Of a stretch of DNA of 5,563 nucleotides, positions 1 through 5,406 are shown in pieces. The stretch is taken from the NCBI GenBank assembly GCA_020347085.1, contig CP070769.1, positions 454,791 through 460,353 on the forward strand, given 5' to 3'. The notes under the pieces are model-generated. The model did not search any database. It saw only the letters and a program-made list of their open reading frames with translations, and was not told where the DNA came from. Position numbers and translations under genes: made by a program. Each line of letters opens with the position of its first letter. Position 1 is the stretch's first letter. This DNA is from Desulfobacterales bacterium (GTDB taxonomy: Bacteria; Desulfobacterota; Desulfobacteria; Desulfobacterales; C00003060).

Positions 1-43
1 GCATGGCTAAGATGTGTTCAGTAACGGTTATTCCTTTGGCCAT
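1..43 (-). CDS. 5' end of an unidentified gene, cut by the window edge (possibly class I fructose-1,6-bisphosphatase)
   Basis: Only the first 14 codons are present, reading MAKGITVTEHILAM. The start is well supported: ATG at 43-41 is preceded by AAAGGAG and a 6-base spacer. The gene follows the HdrB-like gene on the same strand after 76 bp, so it could be the next gene of the operon or a separate unit. The pattern ITVTEHIL followed by a hydrophobic residue resembles the N-termini of class I fructose-1,6-bisphosphatases, which would suit gluconeogenesis in an autotroph. Aconitase/isopropylmalate dehydratase N-termini (TxTEKIL-like) are a weaker alternative. Fourteen residues cannot settle the family, so existence of the gene is likely and the product is a guess. 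Confidence 0.6.
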   Translation of the reverse strand, partial: MAKGITVTEHILAM

Positions 44-119
44 TTTCTACTCCTTTTTTGACGTATTATTTCAGGAGAACCAACCGAAATTATTAGTTTA
101 ACTCCCAAACATTAATGTG
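44..119. other. Spacer between the HdrB-like gene and the next gene
   Basis: This is 76 bp of AT-rich sequence. It holds the downstream gene's ribosome-binding site. Near 69-95 there is a weak 5-bp inverted repeat (ATTTC/GAAAT) with a 13-base loop and no following T-run in the direction of transcription, so I do not call a terminator. No convincing -35/-10 pair was found by eye. Read-through into the next gene is therefore possible. Confidence 0.5.
49..55 (-). promoter_or_regulatory. Ribosome-binding site of the gene at the left edge
   Basis: The minus strand reads an A-rich run, then GGAGTAGAAA, then ATG at 43-41. The GGAG core and its 6-base spacing are close to ideal. This is what makes the short 14-codon open frame credible as a real gene start. 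Confidence 0.6.
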
Positions 120-1016
120 TCAAGCAGAATTCAGACCAGGGTCATTTGCTGCCATGAAACGCTCTAGGCCTGTAATATCTATTTGGTTGCGGTCAAGCCC
201 CAGGGCGTCCTTGTTGATGTTCATACAGAGCCCCAGGAGTTGGGAATACAAGATCGAGGGGACGTGGGGGTTTGAGTCCGTGTGAGCTTCAATACGCTTC
301 TGAACGGCGTCGAATTGAATTTGGCAAAACACACACCCCGTTGTCATGTAGTGGGCACCTGCCTTTTTTGCATCGGCCAACTTCTTTTTCGTAAAATCTA
401 AGGAGAGTTCGTCATGGATTCCTGCCAACGGGCCGCCACAACACTCCAGCTTGGTGGACCAATCAACACTCTTCGCCCCAGTAACTTCCACCAGTTGATC
501 AAATATGGTGGGGGCCACGGGGTCATCAAATTGGACGACACTGCTGGGGCGCAAAGCGTGGCATCCATAATGGGTCGCAATCTTGACATTCTCGTAAGGC
601 CTGGTGACCTTCTTCTTGACTGCTTCAGTGCCCACATCATTGAAAAGGACCGTGAGAAGATGCTTGACCTGAATATCTCCCTCATATTTCAGGCCCTCTT
701 TGGCCAAATTTGCATTGACGCCTTCACGCAAAGAAGTATTCTCCTTCATGAGATGCTGTGCCATGCGCAGGGTGCCGTAGCCACATTTACATAATACGAT
801 CATGTTCAAATTTTGCCTTTCAGCCAGGGCCAGATTCCTGGCTGAAGAGAGCACAAACGCCTTCAAGTCGATATTTCTTAATGGATACCCGCAACAATTG
901 AACTCCGGGATATCCACCAATGTCACGCCAAGCTGCTCTAGCACGGCCCTTGAGGACGTTTCATACTGCTTGAGCCGGATCGGGATATTACATCCGAGAA
1001 ACAGCGCAAATTCCAT
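120..1016 (-). CDS. hdrB-like: HdrB-like heterodisulfide reductase subunit (two CCG domains), first motif altered
   Basis: This 298-residue soluble protein belongs to the HdrB / CCG-domain family, whose cysteine-rich motifs bind noncubane [4Fe-4S] clusters that reduce disulfides or pass electrons. The first motif comprises Cys9, Cys41-Cys42-Gly and then Cys76-Lys-Cys78-Gly79. The second comprises Cys152, Cys192-Cys193-Gly and Cys228-x-x-Cys231. The second motif is intact; in the first the usual C-x-x-C appears as C-x-C-G, so one expected ligand is missing. The length matches HdrB proteins (about 290-300 residues). No signal peptide or membrane segment is seen, so it should be cytoplasmic. It starts 16 bp after the upstream membrane HdrC-like gene; a GGAGAG at 1028-1033 is the likely, slightly distant, ribosome-binding site. 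The pair resembles split HdrC/HdrB (or HdrDE, DsrK) arrangements, so it probably docks on that protein's iron-sulfur domain. Its substrate is unknown: CoM-S-S-CoB is not expected outside methanogens. Confidence 0.88.
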   Translation of the reverse strand: MEFALFLGCNIPIRLKQYETSSRAVLEQLGVTLVDIPEFNCCGYPLRNIDLKAFVLSSARNLALAERQNLNMIVLCKCGYGTLRMAQHLMKENTSLREGVNANLAKEGLKYEGDIQVKHLLTVLFNDVGTEAVKKKVTRPYENVKIATHYGCHALRPSSVVQFDDPVAPTIFDQLVEVTGAKSVDWSTKLECCGGPLAGIHDELSLDFTKKKLADAKKAGAHYMTTGCVFCQIQFDAVQKRIEAHTDSNPHVPSILYSQLLGLCMNINKDALGLDRNQIDITGLERFMAANDPGLNSA

Positions 1017-1032
1017 AACCTGGTGGTCTCTC

Positions 1033-2760
1033 CTATGTTGTTTTTGCCATAAGGTGTCTTAGGGCCAAGTTCTTGAGTTCATAAAGCACATCGGTCACGC
1101 GAACCCCCTGGGGGCAATGTTCCTGACATATATAACAGGTCACGCAGTCCCATAACATCTTGGAGCCAAGCGCAAGTTCTTTCTGTTTCAAGGCAAGAGA
1201 ATGCATGATCTCGTGAGGAAGCAGCCCAACGACTTTCTTCGGATTTTCATAGTTCCCCACCACAGGACACACGTTTGTGCAATCCTGACAGCCAAAGCAA
1301 ACCGTAAAGGTGCTGGCCTGGGCTGAGGCGGTCAGCGCACTTGTGAACCCTTTATCAACTGTTGTCAGGGATAAAGTCCTATCCTTAAGTTTTGTTAGAT
1401 CGAAATCAGCTTCAATCGCCTTTCTGGCCCAGCGTTCGGGCTTTGGGTACCCAAGTTCGGCCAGATACCTATTCAGGTTTAGCCACAAATCTTCGAGGTT
1501 GATGCCGACCGGACAGACATCAGTGCAACGATGACAATCGGTGCAGATATGACTTCCCTCCTGAATGGTCATAAGCCTCTTTTCACTTAGCCCATTGCCA
1601 GAAAGAAGGGACCTGAAGGCAACCAGCTTTTCGGACGGCAGGATATTAGGATTGGGAATTTCGTTAAAGGCCACGGCCACAGAGCAGCGTGTGGTGCAGT
1701 CCCCACAGTGCGTGCAGGCGTCGAACTGCATGGCCTGCTTGGTAGCTATGTTAGCAGGATCTGATTTCCCTTCCTCCATCACGGCATCGGCCAGAAGAAA
1801 CGCTGGGGTGGCAAATATATGAAAGAATTTGCTGAATGGAAGATAGGCCAGGCCAAAAAAGCAAGCCATGAAATGAAGATACCACAGCAAGGTATGAACG
1901 TTCGCCCGATCCAAAGGTGATGCAATCGGCCTGATCACTTTGGCGACACCATAACCCATAAACGCCCATTGGGGAGGGGCGTGGCAGCCCGCACAGCTTA
2001 CCTCATGGAGTTGCTCGCCTTCTATCAGCATGTCTTTATCAAAGGGCTCTTTGACATCAGGAGAGGCCACCGCAAATTTATCTGCCCAGAAGGCTTCAAG
2101 CGCATTCAACTCTTCAGGATCTTGTAGGCCGGTATACTCATCTACCATGTCTTGATATCTCGAATGAGATACGATCTTTGTGCCTTCCAAAAAGATACCG
2201 GAAATCATGATGAGAGATAGGATGATTAGGGCATAATAATCGATAGCAGTCGTTTTAGGGCGGGGCATCCTTGAGAGGCGTCTTCGGTAGAACGCCATGG
2301 CTATTCCCACGATCACGACTAGGGCAGATAAGTCTCTCAAGAAGATAAAGGGATTAAGTGTAGGGTAGTAGTCATCAAACAGTACCGATGTGATGAGTTT
2401 GTCTAACCCATGCATGAGAAGCAGGAGCAAGAAGCCACCATAGATACACATGTGTGCCAGCCACCGGAGAAAGTCCTTTCTCATCAACCATCGTTGAAAG
2501 AGTACGTCCAGCACAAAAACTTTGAGGAGAATGAACACCTTGGCGCTGAACAATGTCCGCAAGACACCCTTCATGCTGGCAGAAACACGGCTAGCGAAGG
2601 AGGTAGCTGCTGAACCTGCACCAATTTGGTACCGGAACCAGTTTGCTGTGCGATAGAACAGACCGATCAGGAAGATGAAAAGGGAAATATATAAGGTGAC
2701 CGTGTAGAAAATAGGTTTGTTCCCTTCATAGGCTTGAGGTGTAAGATCCTTGACCTGAAT
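1033..2760 (-). CDS. Membrane-bound HdrC-like protein: NarI-like cytochrome b domain, one haem c motif, four [4Fe-4S] sites (start codon uncertain)
   Basis: The product probably moves electrons between the quinone pool or periplasm and the cytoplasmic HdrB-like partner. Numbering is from the proposed start at 2760 (575 residues). Five hydrophobic helices lie at about 17-36, 100-124, 139-158, 174-193 and 288-310, like NarI. His103/His117 in helix 2 and His296/His314 at helix 5 (18 apart, as in NarI) are likely b-haem ligands. The helix 4-5 loop carries C256-A-G-C259-H260, a c-type haem site; charge distribution places this loop outside. The cytoplasmic tail has four CxxCxxCxxxC motifs, starting at Cys349, Cys406, Cys488 and Cys539, arranged as two HdrC-like pairs. 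The first ATG (2574) lacks a ribosome-binding site and would remove helix 1; upstream the frame is open to a TAG at 2773-2775 but has no ATG, GTG or TTG. An ATT at 2760, just after the acsE stop, is the best-placed start; a one-base indel hiding a GTG is the alternative. Family is confident, start is not. Confidence 0.85.
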   Translation of the reverse strand: MQVKDLTPQAYEGNKPIFYTVTLYISLFIFLIGLFYRTANWFRYQIGAGSAATSFASRVSASMKGVLRTLFSAKVFILLKVFVLDVLFQRWLMRKDFLRWLAHMCIYGGFLLLLLMHGLDKLITSVLFDDYYPTLNPFIFLRDLSALVVIVGIAMAFYRRRLSRMPRPKTTAIDYYALIILSLIMISGIFLEGTKIVSHSRYQDMVDEYTGLQDPEELNALEAFWADKFAVASPDVKEPFDKDMLIEGEQLHEVSCAGCHAPPQWAFMGYGVAKVIRPIASPLDRANVHTLLWYLHFMACFFGLAYLPFSKFFHIFATPAFLLADAVMEEGKSDPANIATKQAMQFDACTHCGDCTTRCSVAVAFNEIPNPNILPSEKLVAFRSLLSGNGLSEKRLMTIQEGSHICTDCHRCTDVCPVGINLEDLWLNLNRYLAELGYPKPERWARKAIEADFDLTKLKDRTLSLTTVDKGFTSALTASAQASTFTVCFGCQDCTNVCPVVGNYENPKKVVGLLPHEIMHSLALKQKELALGSKMLWDCVTCYICQEHCPQGVRVTDVLYELKNLALRHLMAKTT

Positions 2761-2764
2761 GCAC

Positions 2765-3664
2765 TCACAGTTCTAACCAGGAATCCGAGTAGAGAGAATG
2801 ACCGAGTAAAACCTTTGCAGTTTTCACATAGTCCTGAGCTTCCTTATCAAGGCTGCCCAAGTCCGGTTCATTCCCGTCCATGACCTGATGCACGAGAGAT
2901 TCAATTTCGGGCCGCTTGCCCTGTGCAATGTCTCGTAAATCTTTGTCAAAGGCGTCTACGATACAGGACTTCATTCCAAGCTTTCCGAGCATAATTATGT
3001 ATGTCTGATTCAGGATAGGCCTGAGATGGTCCGGCGCTCCGTTAGAAACATTGGAGAGCCCACAGGTAGACCCGCAGCCCGGAACCAAGACCTCTCCAAT
3101 CATTTCGAGCTCTGACATGAACTGGTTGCATTCGAGCAACTGATTCTGCTGGACACTCAGGGGCGTGATGATCGGGTCGACCCAGATGTCTTCTCCCCCC
3201 ACGCCAGCCTCTGCAGCCCTCTGGAGAATATCCGTTGCCAGGACGCCCCGTTCAGCGGCGTCTCTAGGCATACCTTCCGGGCCCCAAAGGAGCGCAACCA
3301 TCCCTGCATCATATTTTGGAACGAGTGGGATTTGCACATCCATCCTTTCCGGACGGCACATGATGGAGTTGATCACCGCCTTGCCCTGTTTGTTCTGATA
3401 CACCTTCAGGCCGGCCTCGACTGCCTGCACGTTGGTGGTATCGAGATAGAGGGGAAGGTCCACGACTTCCTGGACCGTTTTCACGACCCACGCCATCAAT
3501 TCTTCCCCACCTTTTCTGGCAGGTCCCAGATTAACATCTATGTAATCCGCCCCTGCTTCTGCCTCAGCCGCTGCAAGCTCTTGTATAGGCTTGGGGTCTT
3601 TGTCCTTCATTGCCTGCCCGATCCGCTTCACCATCACGTTCAGATTTTCCCCAATCAGAATCAT
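2765..3664 (-). CDS. acsE: Methyltetrahydrofolate:corrinoid iron-sulfur protein methyltransferase
   Basis: AcsE transfers the methyl group of 5-methyl-tetrahydrofolate to the cobalt of the corrinoid iron-sulfur protein, joining the methyl branch of the Wood-Ljungdahl pathway to acetyl-CoA synthase. It is a cytoplasmic TIM barrel of the pterin-binding (dihydropteroate synthase-like) family. Pterin-site residues known from the Moorella enzyme are recognisable here: Asp75 in LYLDTTN, Asn99 in VINS, Asp163 in WVDPI and Asn205 in GLSNVSNG. The product has 299 residues, against about 262 in Moorella as I recall it; most of the excess is an acidic, helix-like stretch at about 244-280, before the conserved LLGHSLYSDS end. 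The start ATG follows AAAGGGGAGG by 4 bases. The TGA stop at 2767-2765 lies against the beginning of the next gene, indicating co-transcription. The sequence does not resemble AcsD/CdhD, the other TIM-barrel protein of the pathway. Confidence 0.9.
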   Translation of the reverse strand: MILIGENLNVMVKRIGQAMKDKDPKPIQELAAAEAEAGADYIDVNLGPARKGGEELMAWVVKTVQEVVDLPLYLDTTNVQAVEAGLKVYQNKQGKAVINSIMCRPERMDVQIPLVPKYDAGMVALLWGPEGMPRDAAERGVLATDILQRAAEAGVGGEDIWVDPIITPLSVQQNQLLECNQFMSELEMIGEVLVPGCGSTCGLSNVSNGAPDHLRPILNQTYIIMLGKLGMKSCIVDAFDKDLRDIAQGKRPEIESLVHQVMDGNEPDLGSLDKEAQDYVKTAKVLLGHSLYSDSWLEL

Positions 3665-3668
3665 GAAA

Positions 3669-3678
3669 CCTCCCCTTT
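3669..3678 (-). promoter_or_regulatory. Ribosome-binding site of acsE
   Basis: The minus strand reads AAAGGGGAGG followed by TTTC and ATG at 3664-3662. It is a strong Shine-Dalgarno match with a rather short 4-base spacing. It fixes the acsE start and shows that acsE is translated independently despite the 149-bp gap after acsC. Confidence 0.65.
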
Positions 3679-3690
3679 AGTAAACCGCAT

Positions 3691-3727
3691 AGCGCAGAGA
3701 GCAAAGCGCCAAGCGCAGAAAGCAAAG
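3691..3727. repeat. Short tandem repeat in the acsC-acsE spacer (two 16-bp units, 21-bp period)
   Basis: AGCGCAGAGAGCAAAG (3691-3706) recurs as AGCGCAGAAAGCAAAG (3712-3727) with one mismatch. The bases between continue the same GCGC/CAAAG vocabulary. This looks like a degenerate intergenic repeat rather than coding or promoter sequence. No function is visible. Confidence 0.55.
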
Positions 3728-3776
3728 ATCATCTTTTTCTCATAATAGCCTAGACCCTGAGTAGCTCGGTCGTTTG

Positions 3777-3810
3777 CCACGCGCCATGCCCTTTGCGCCG
3801 TGCCCCATGC
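3777..3810. repeat. Degenerate GCGCCATGCC-type repeat after acsC
   Basis: GCGCCATGCC (3781-3790) recurs as GCGCCGTGCC (3795-3804), 14 bp apart, with one mismatch, and is flanked by related GCCAC and CCATGC pieces. It begins 3 bp after the acsC stop. It is a low-complexity intergenic repeat, distinct in wording from the 3691-3727 block; I see no terminator-like hairpin with a T-run here. Confidence 0.45.
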
Positions 3811-3813
3811 GAG

Positions 3814-5160
3814 CTATGCCTTCCATTCCTTCAAATATGCCGGGATGTGAGCCGACTCTCTTGGTCCCACCATGACTTCCCAATCCCCCAGTTCCTCTTC
3901 CAGATCCCCTACGATCGCTGCAGCATAGCCGGGTATGACGACCTTCTTATGCCCGACTTTCTCCATGATGCCACATTTCTTAAGAAATATACCTATGGCA
4001 TCTCCCACAAACTTACCGGCCGCCCAGGCTGTTAACACAGAGAGGCCCTCAGTATCGACAACCACCAGCCATGCAGGGACTCGGCTCGTTTCGATCTCGC
4101 CAGATACGATGAAATAGGTCAGGGAGAAGTTACAGGTGACCAACACGGGTGAGTTTTCATTCGGTCCCCCGACTTCGTAAACACCCGGAGAGGTCGCCAT
4201 GGGACGTTGTGGATCGGTGTAGATATCCATACGGGCTAGCAATAACGGAAACAGGCAATGACCCTGTAAATCCGAGAGGACGACAATCCCGCCGTACTTT
4301 GCCACGAACATAGAGGCAATCAACGATTCTTGCACCAAATCATCGGTCATCTCGCACGGGAAGGTGATGGTCGGAAAGCCAAGAGGTTTGTATTTCTTGA
4401 GCAGGGCCCCCCTTCGTATGAATATCTGGTCCTCCAGGGCTTTTCTGATAGCCCTTGCCCCCGAGTCAATGACTAAGTCATTCAAACCATCTTCCGTCAG
4501 CTTTGCAGTCAACTCAGAGACCTCGTCCAGACCATTGCCCCGGACTGCAAGGGGACACCCGTGCTCCTTGGACAGGGCAGCCATGGCATCTGCATTTTCT
4601 TTTTTTGCTGCATACATGAGGGGCTTGCGATCCCCACATGCCTTTAGACCGGCCTCCATCACGCTGGCGTCTTCGGTCATCAAGATAATGCCGGCATCGG
4701 TCTTATTCTTAACCTTTGCAGCTAGCGCTTCGAACTTGCTGGCATCTCCAGAGACCGATTTTACGGCTACAAGATCTGCTCTCAAGGTTAGACCCACCCG
4801 TTCGAATTCCAATGTCTTGAATCGCTCTAGACGGCCGTTCACAGCCTCATCACTCATGTCATCTGTAATGAGTACGGCAATGCCGGGCCGATTCACAAAG
4901 GTCTTTTCATGCCGAAAGAGGACGGTTTCGCCACCAATCTTAAGTTTCCGTTCCCCAGTGCCGATTTCTACTGGCCTGATGGGAGGCGCCGCAGCATCAG
5001 CCAATTCTGCCTTGGCTTCCTCTGAAACATAGGGGCAGGCAGCCAGCTCTGCCTTGCCTGCAGCCAAACTCATGGCAAATGCCAGACAGGTTGGCACTCC
5101 GCACTCGCCGCACTTTGTTTTGGGTAGAAGTTTGTAAATCTGGATTCCTGTTAATGCCAT
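3814..5160 (-). CDS. acsC: Corrinoid/iron-sulfur protein large (gamma) subunit
   Basis: AcsC (CdhE in archaea) is the large subunit of the corrinoid iron-sulfur protein, a cytoplasmic methyl carrier between AcsE and acetyl-CoA synthase. The N-terminal domain has the family [4Fe-4S] motif: Cys17-x-x-Cys20, Cys25 and Cys42, in the context KCGECGVPTCLAFAM. This cluster reactivates the cobalt from Co(II) to Co(I). A TIM-barrel region follows, with GNGLDEV and IDSGARAIRKAL recognisable. The C-terminal part, from NENSPVLVTCNFSLTY through DTEGLSVLTAW to VGPRESAHIPAYL, is the cobamide-binding domain. The length, 448 residues, matches the Moorella protein (about 446). The ATG start has GGAGG six bases upstream, and the MALTGIQIYKLLPK beginning matches the family's usual N-terminus. 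Its partner small subunit (acsD) is not in the window. Confidence 0.95.
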   Translation of the reverse strand: MALTGIQIYKLLPKTKCGECGVPTCLAFAMSLAAGKAELAACPYVSEEAKAELADAAAPPIRPVEIGTGERKLKIGGETVLFRHEKTFVNRPGIAVLITDDMSDEAVNGRLERFKTLEFERVGLTLRADLVAVKSVSGDASKFEALAAKVKNKTDAGIILMTEDASVMEAGLKACGDRKPLMYAAKKENADAMAALSKEHGCPLAVRGNGLDEVSELTAKLTEDGLNDLVIDSGARAIRKALEDQIFIRRGALLKKYKPLGFPTITFPCEMTDDLVQESLIASMFVAKYGGIVVLSDLQGHCLFPLLLARMDIYTDPQRPMATSPGVYEVGGPNENSPVLVTCNFSLTYFIVSGEIETSRVPAWLVVVDTEGLSVLTAWAAGKFVGDAIGIFLKKCGIMEKVGHKKVVIPGYAAAIVGDLEEELGDWEVMVGPRESAHIPAYLKEWKA

Positions 5161-5166
5161 GCTGTT

Positions 5167-5171
5167 CCTCC
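5167..5171 (-). promoter_or_regulatory. Ribosome-binding site of acsC
   Basis: GGAGG on the minus strand, then AACAGC, then ATG at 5160-5158. Spacing is near optimal. The site lies 20 bp outside the nearest arm of the inverted-repeat element, so folding of that element would leave it exposed. Confidence 0.7.
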
Positions 5172-5180
5172 AATGTTTTA

Positions 5181-5213
5181 AAAGTGCCTAAAGTGAGCTA
5201 AAGTGCCTAAAGT
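5181..5213. repeat. Phased AAAGTG/CTAAAGT repeats beside acsC
   Basis: AAAGTGCCTAAAGT occurs twice (5181-5194 and 5200-5213, 19 bp apart). The core CTAAAGT occurs three times, at 5188, 5198 and 5207, a spacing of 9-10 bp, about one helical turn. The block overlaps the left arm of the inverted repeat; the right arm (5373-5398) holds only the inner part, without the outermost unit. Confidence 0.6.
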
Positions 5214-5398
5214 TAATCTTTTTGTTTCAGAACTCGTGTTTCTTTTTGGACAACCACAAATGAAGAAGAGGCGAGCGCCTTCGTGATTTCTTGGCAAGGT
5301 CCCTTTTCTGGTTCCGTCTACTCCAATTTTGCAGAACAAGATCAATTATTCGAAAAAGTTCTTTTCAGTTTCTTAACTTTAGGCACTTTAGCTCACTT
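5191..5398. repeat. 208-bp inverted-repeat element (MITE-like) between acsB and acsC
   Basis: The arms 5191-5216 and 5373-5398 are perfect 26-bp inverted copies of each other, starting AAGTGAGCTAAAGTGCC in the left arm. They enclose 156 bp. Inside, AGAACT (5229-5234) and AGTTCT (5357-5362) sit at nearly symmetrical positions, hinting at a longer, decayed terminal repeat. The interior has no credible gene: the longest minus-strand open stretch there is about 34 codons with no start. No target-site duplication was seen. A non-autonomous miniature element fits best; a structured intercistronic RNA is the alternative, and both may apply. In the transcript the stem would begin 8 nt after the acsB stop and end 20 nt before the acsC ribosome-binding site. 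Confidence 0.65.
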
Positions 5399-5406
5399 GG
5401 CAAACC

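Larger units (their letters stand above)
3665..3813. other. Repeat-rich spacer between acsC and acsE
   Basis: These 149 bp contain the two short-repeat blocks and the acsE ribosome-binding site. A small palindrome (AAAGATCATCTTT, 3724-3736) is also present. No open frame with a start and ribosome-binding site was found, and no clear promoter. In related clusters acsD can lie next to acsC, but there is no trace of it here. Confidence 0.5.

Noticed and set aside
62..98. Possible terminator hairpin downstream of the HdrB-like gene
   Set aside because: The stem is only about 5 AT-rich base pairs with a 13-base loop, and no T-run follows on the minus strand.
414..794. Plus-strand open frame of 126 codons
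   Set aside because: It is antisense to the HdrB-like gene, with no supporting ribosome-binding site or family features.
1033..2574. ATG at 2574 as the start of the membrane HdrC-like gene (513 residues)
   Set aside because: There is no Shine-Dalgarno sequence before it, and it would discard an in-frame transmembrane helix that fits the five-helix NarI-like topology. It remains the default if non-standard starts are excluded.
3691..3804. CRISPR-like array
   Set aside because: The repeats are 10-16 bp, degenerate and few, with no regular unique spacers and no cas genes.
4364..5032. Plus-strand open frame of 222 codons
   Set aside because: It lies wholly antisense to acsC, whose protein has unmistakable family motifs. 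The plus-strand translation is low-complexity (Ser/Ala/Arg-rich) with no recognisable domain.
5217..5318. Minus-strand open stretch of about 34 codons inside the inverted-repeat element, ending in a TAA at the edge of the left arm
   Set aside because: It has no start codon, follows an in-frame stop, and shows no motif I can identify. It could be a gene remnant but cannot be supported.
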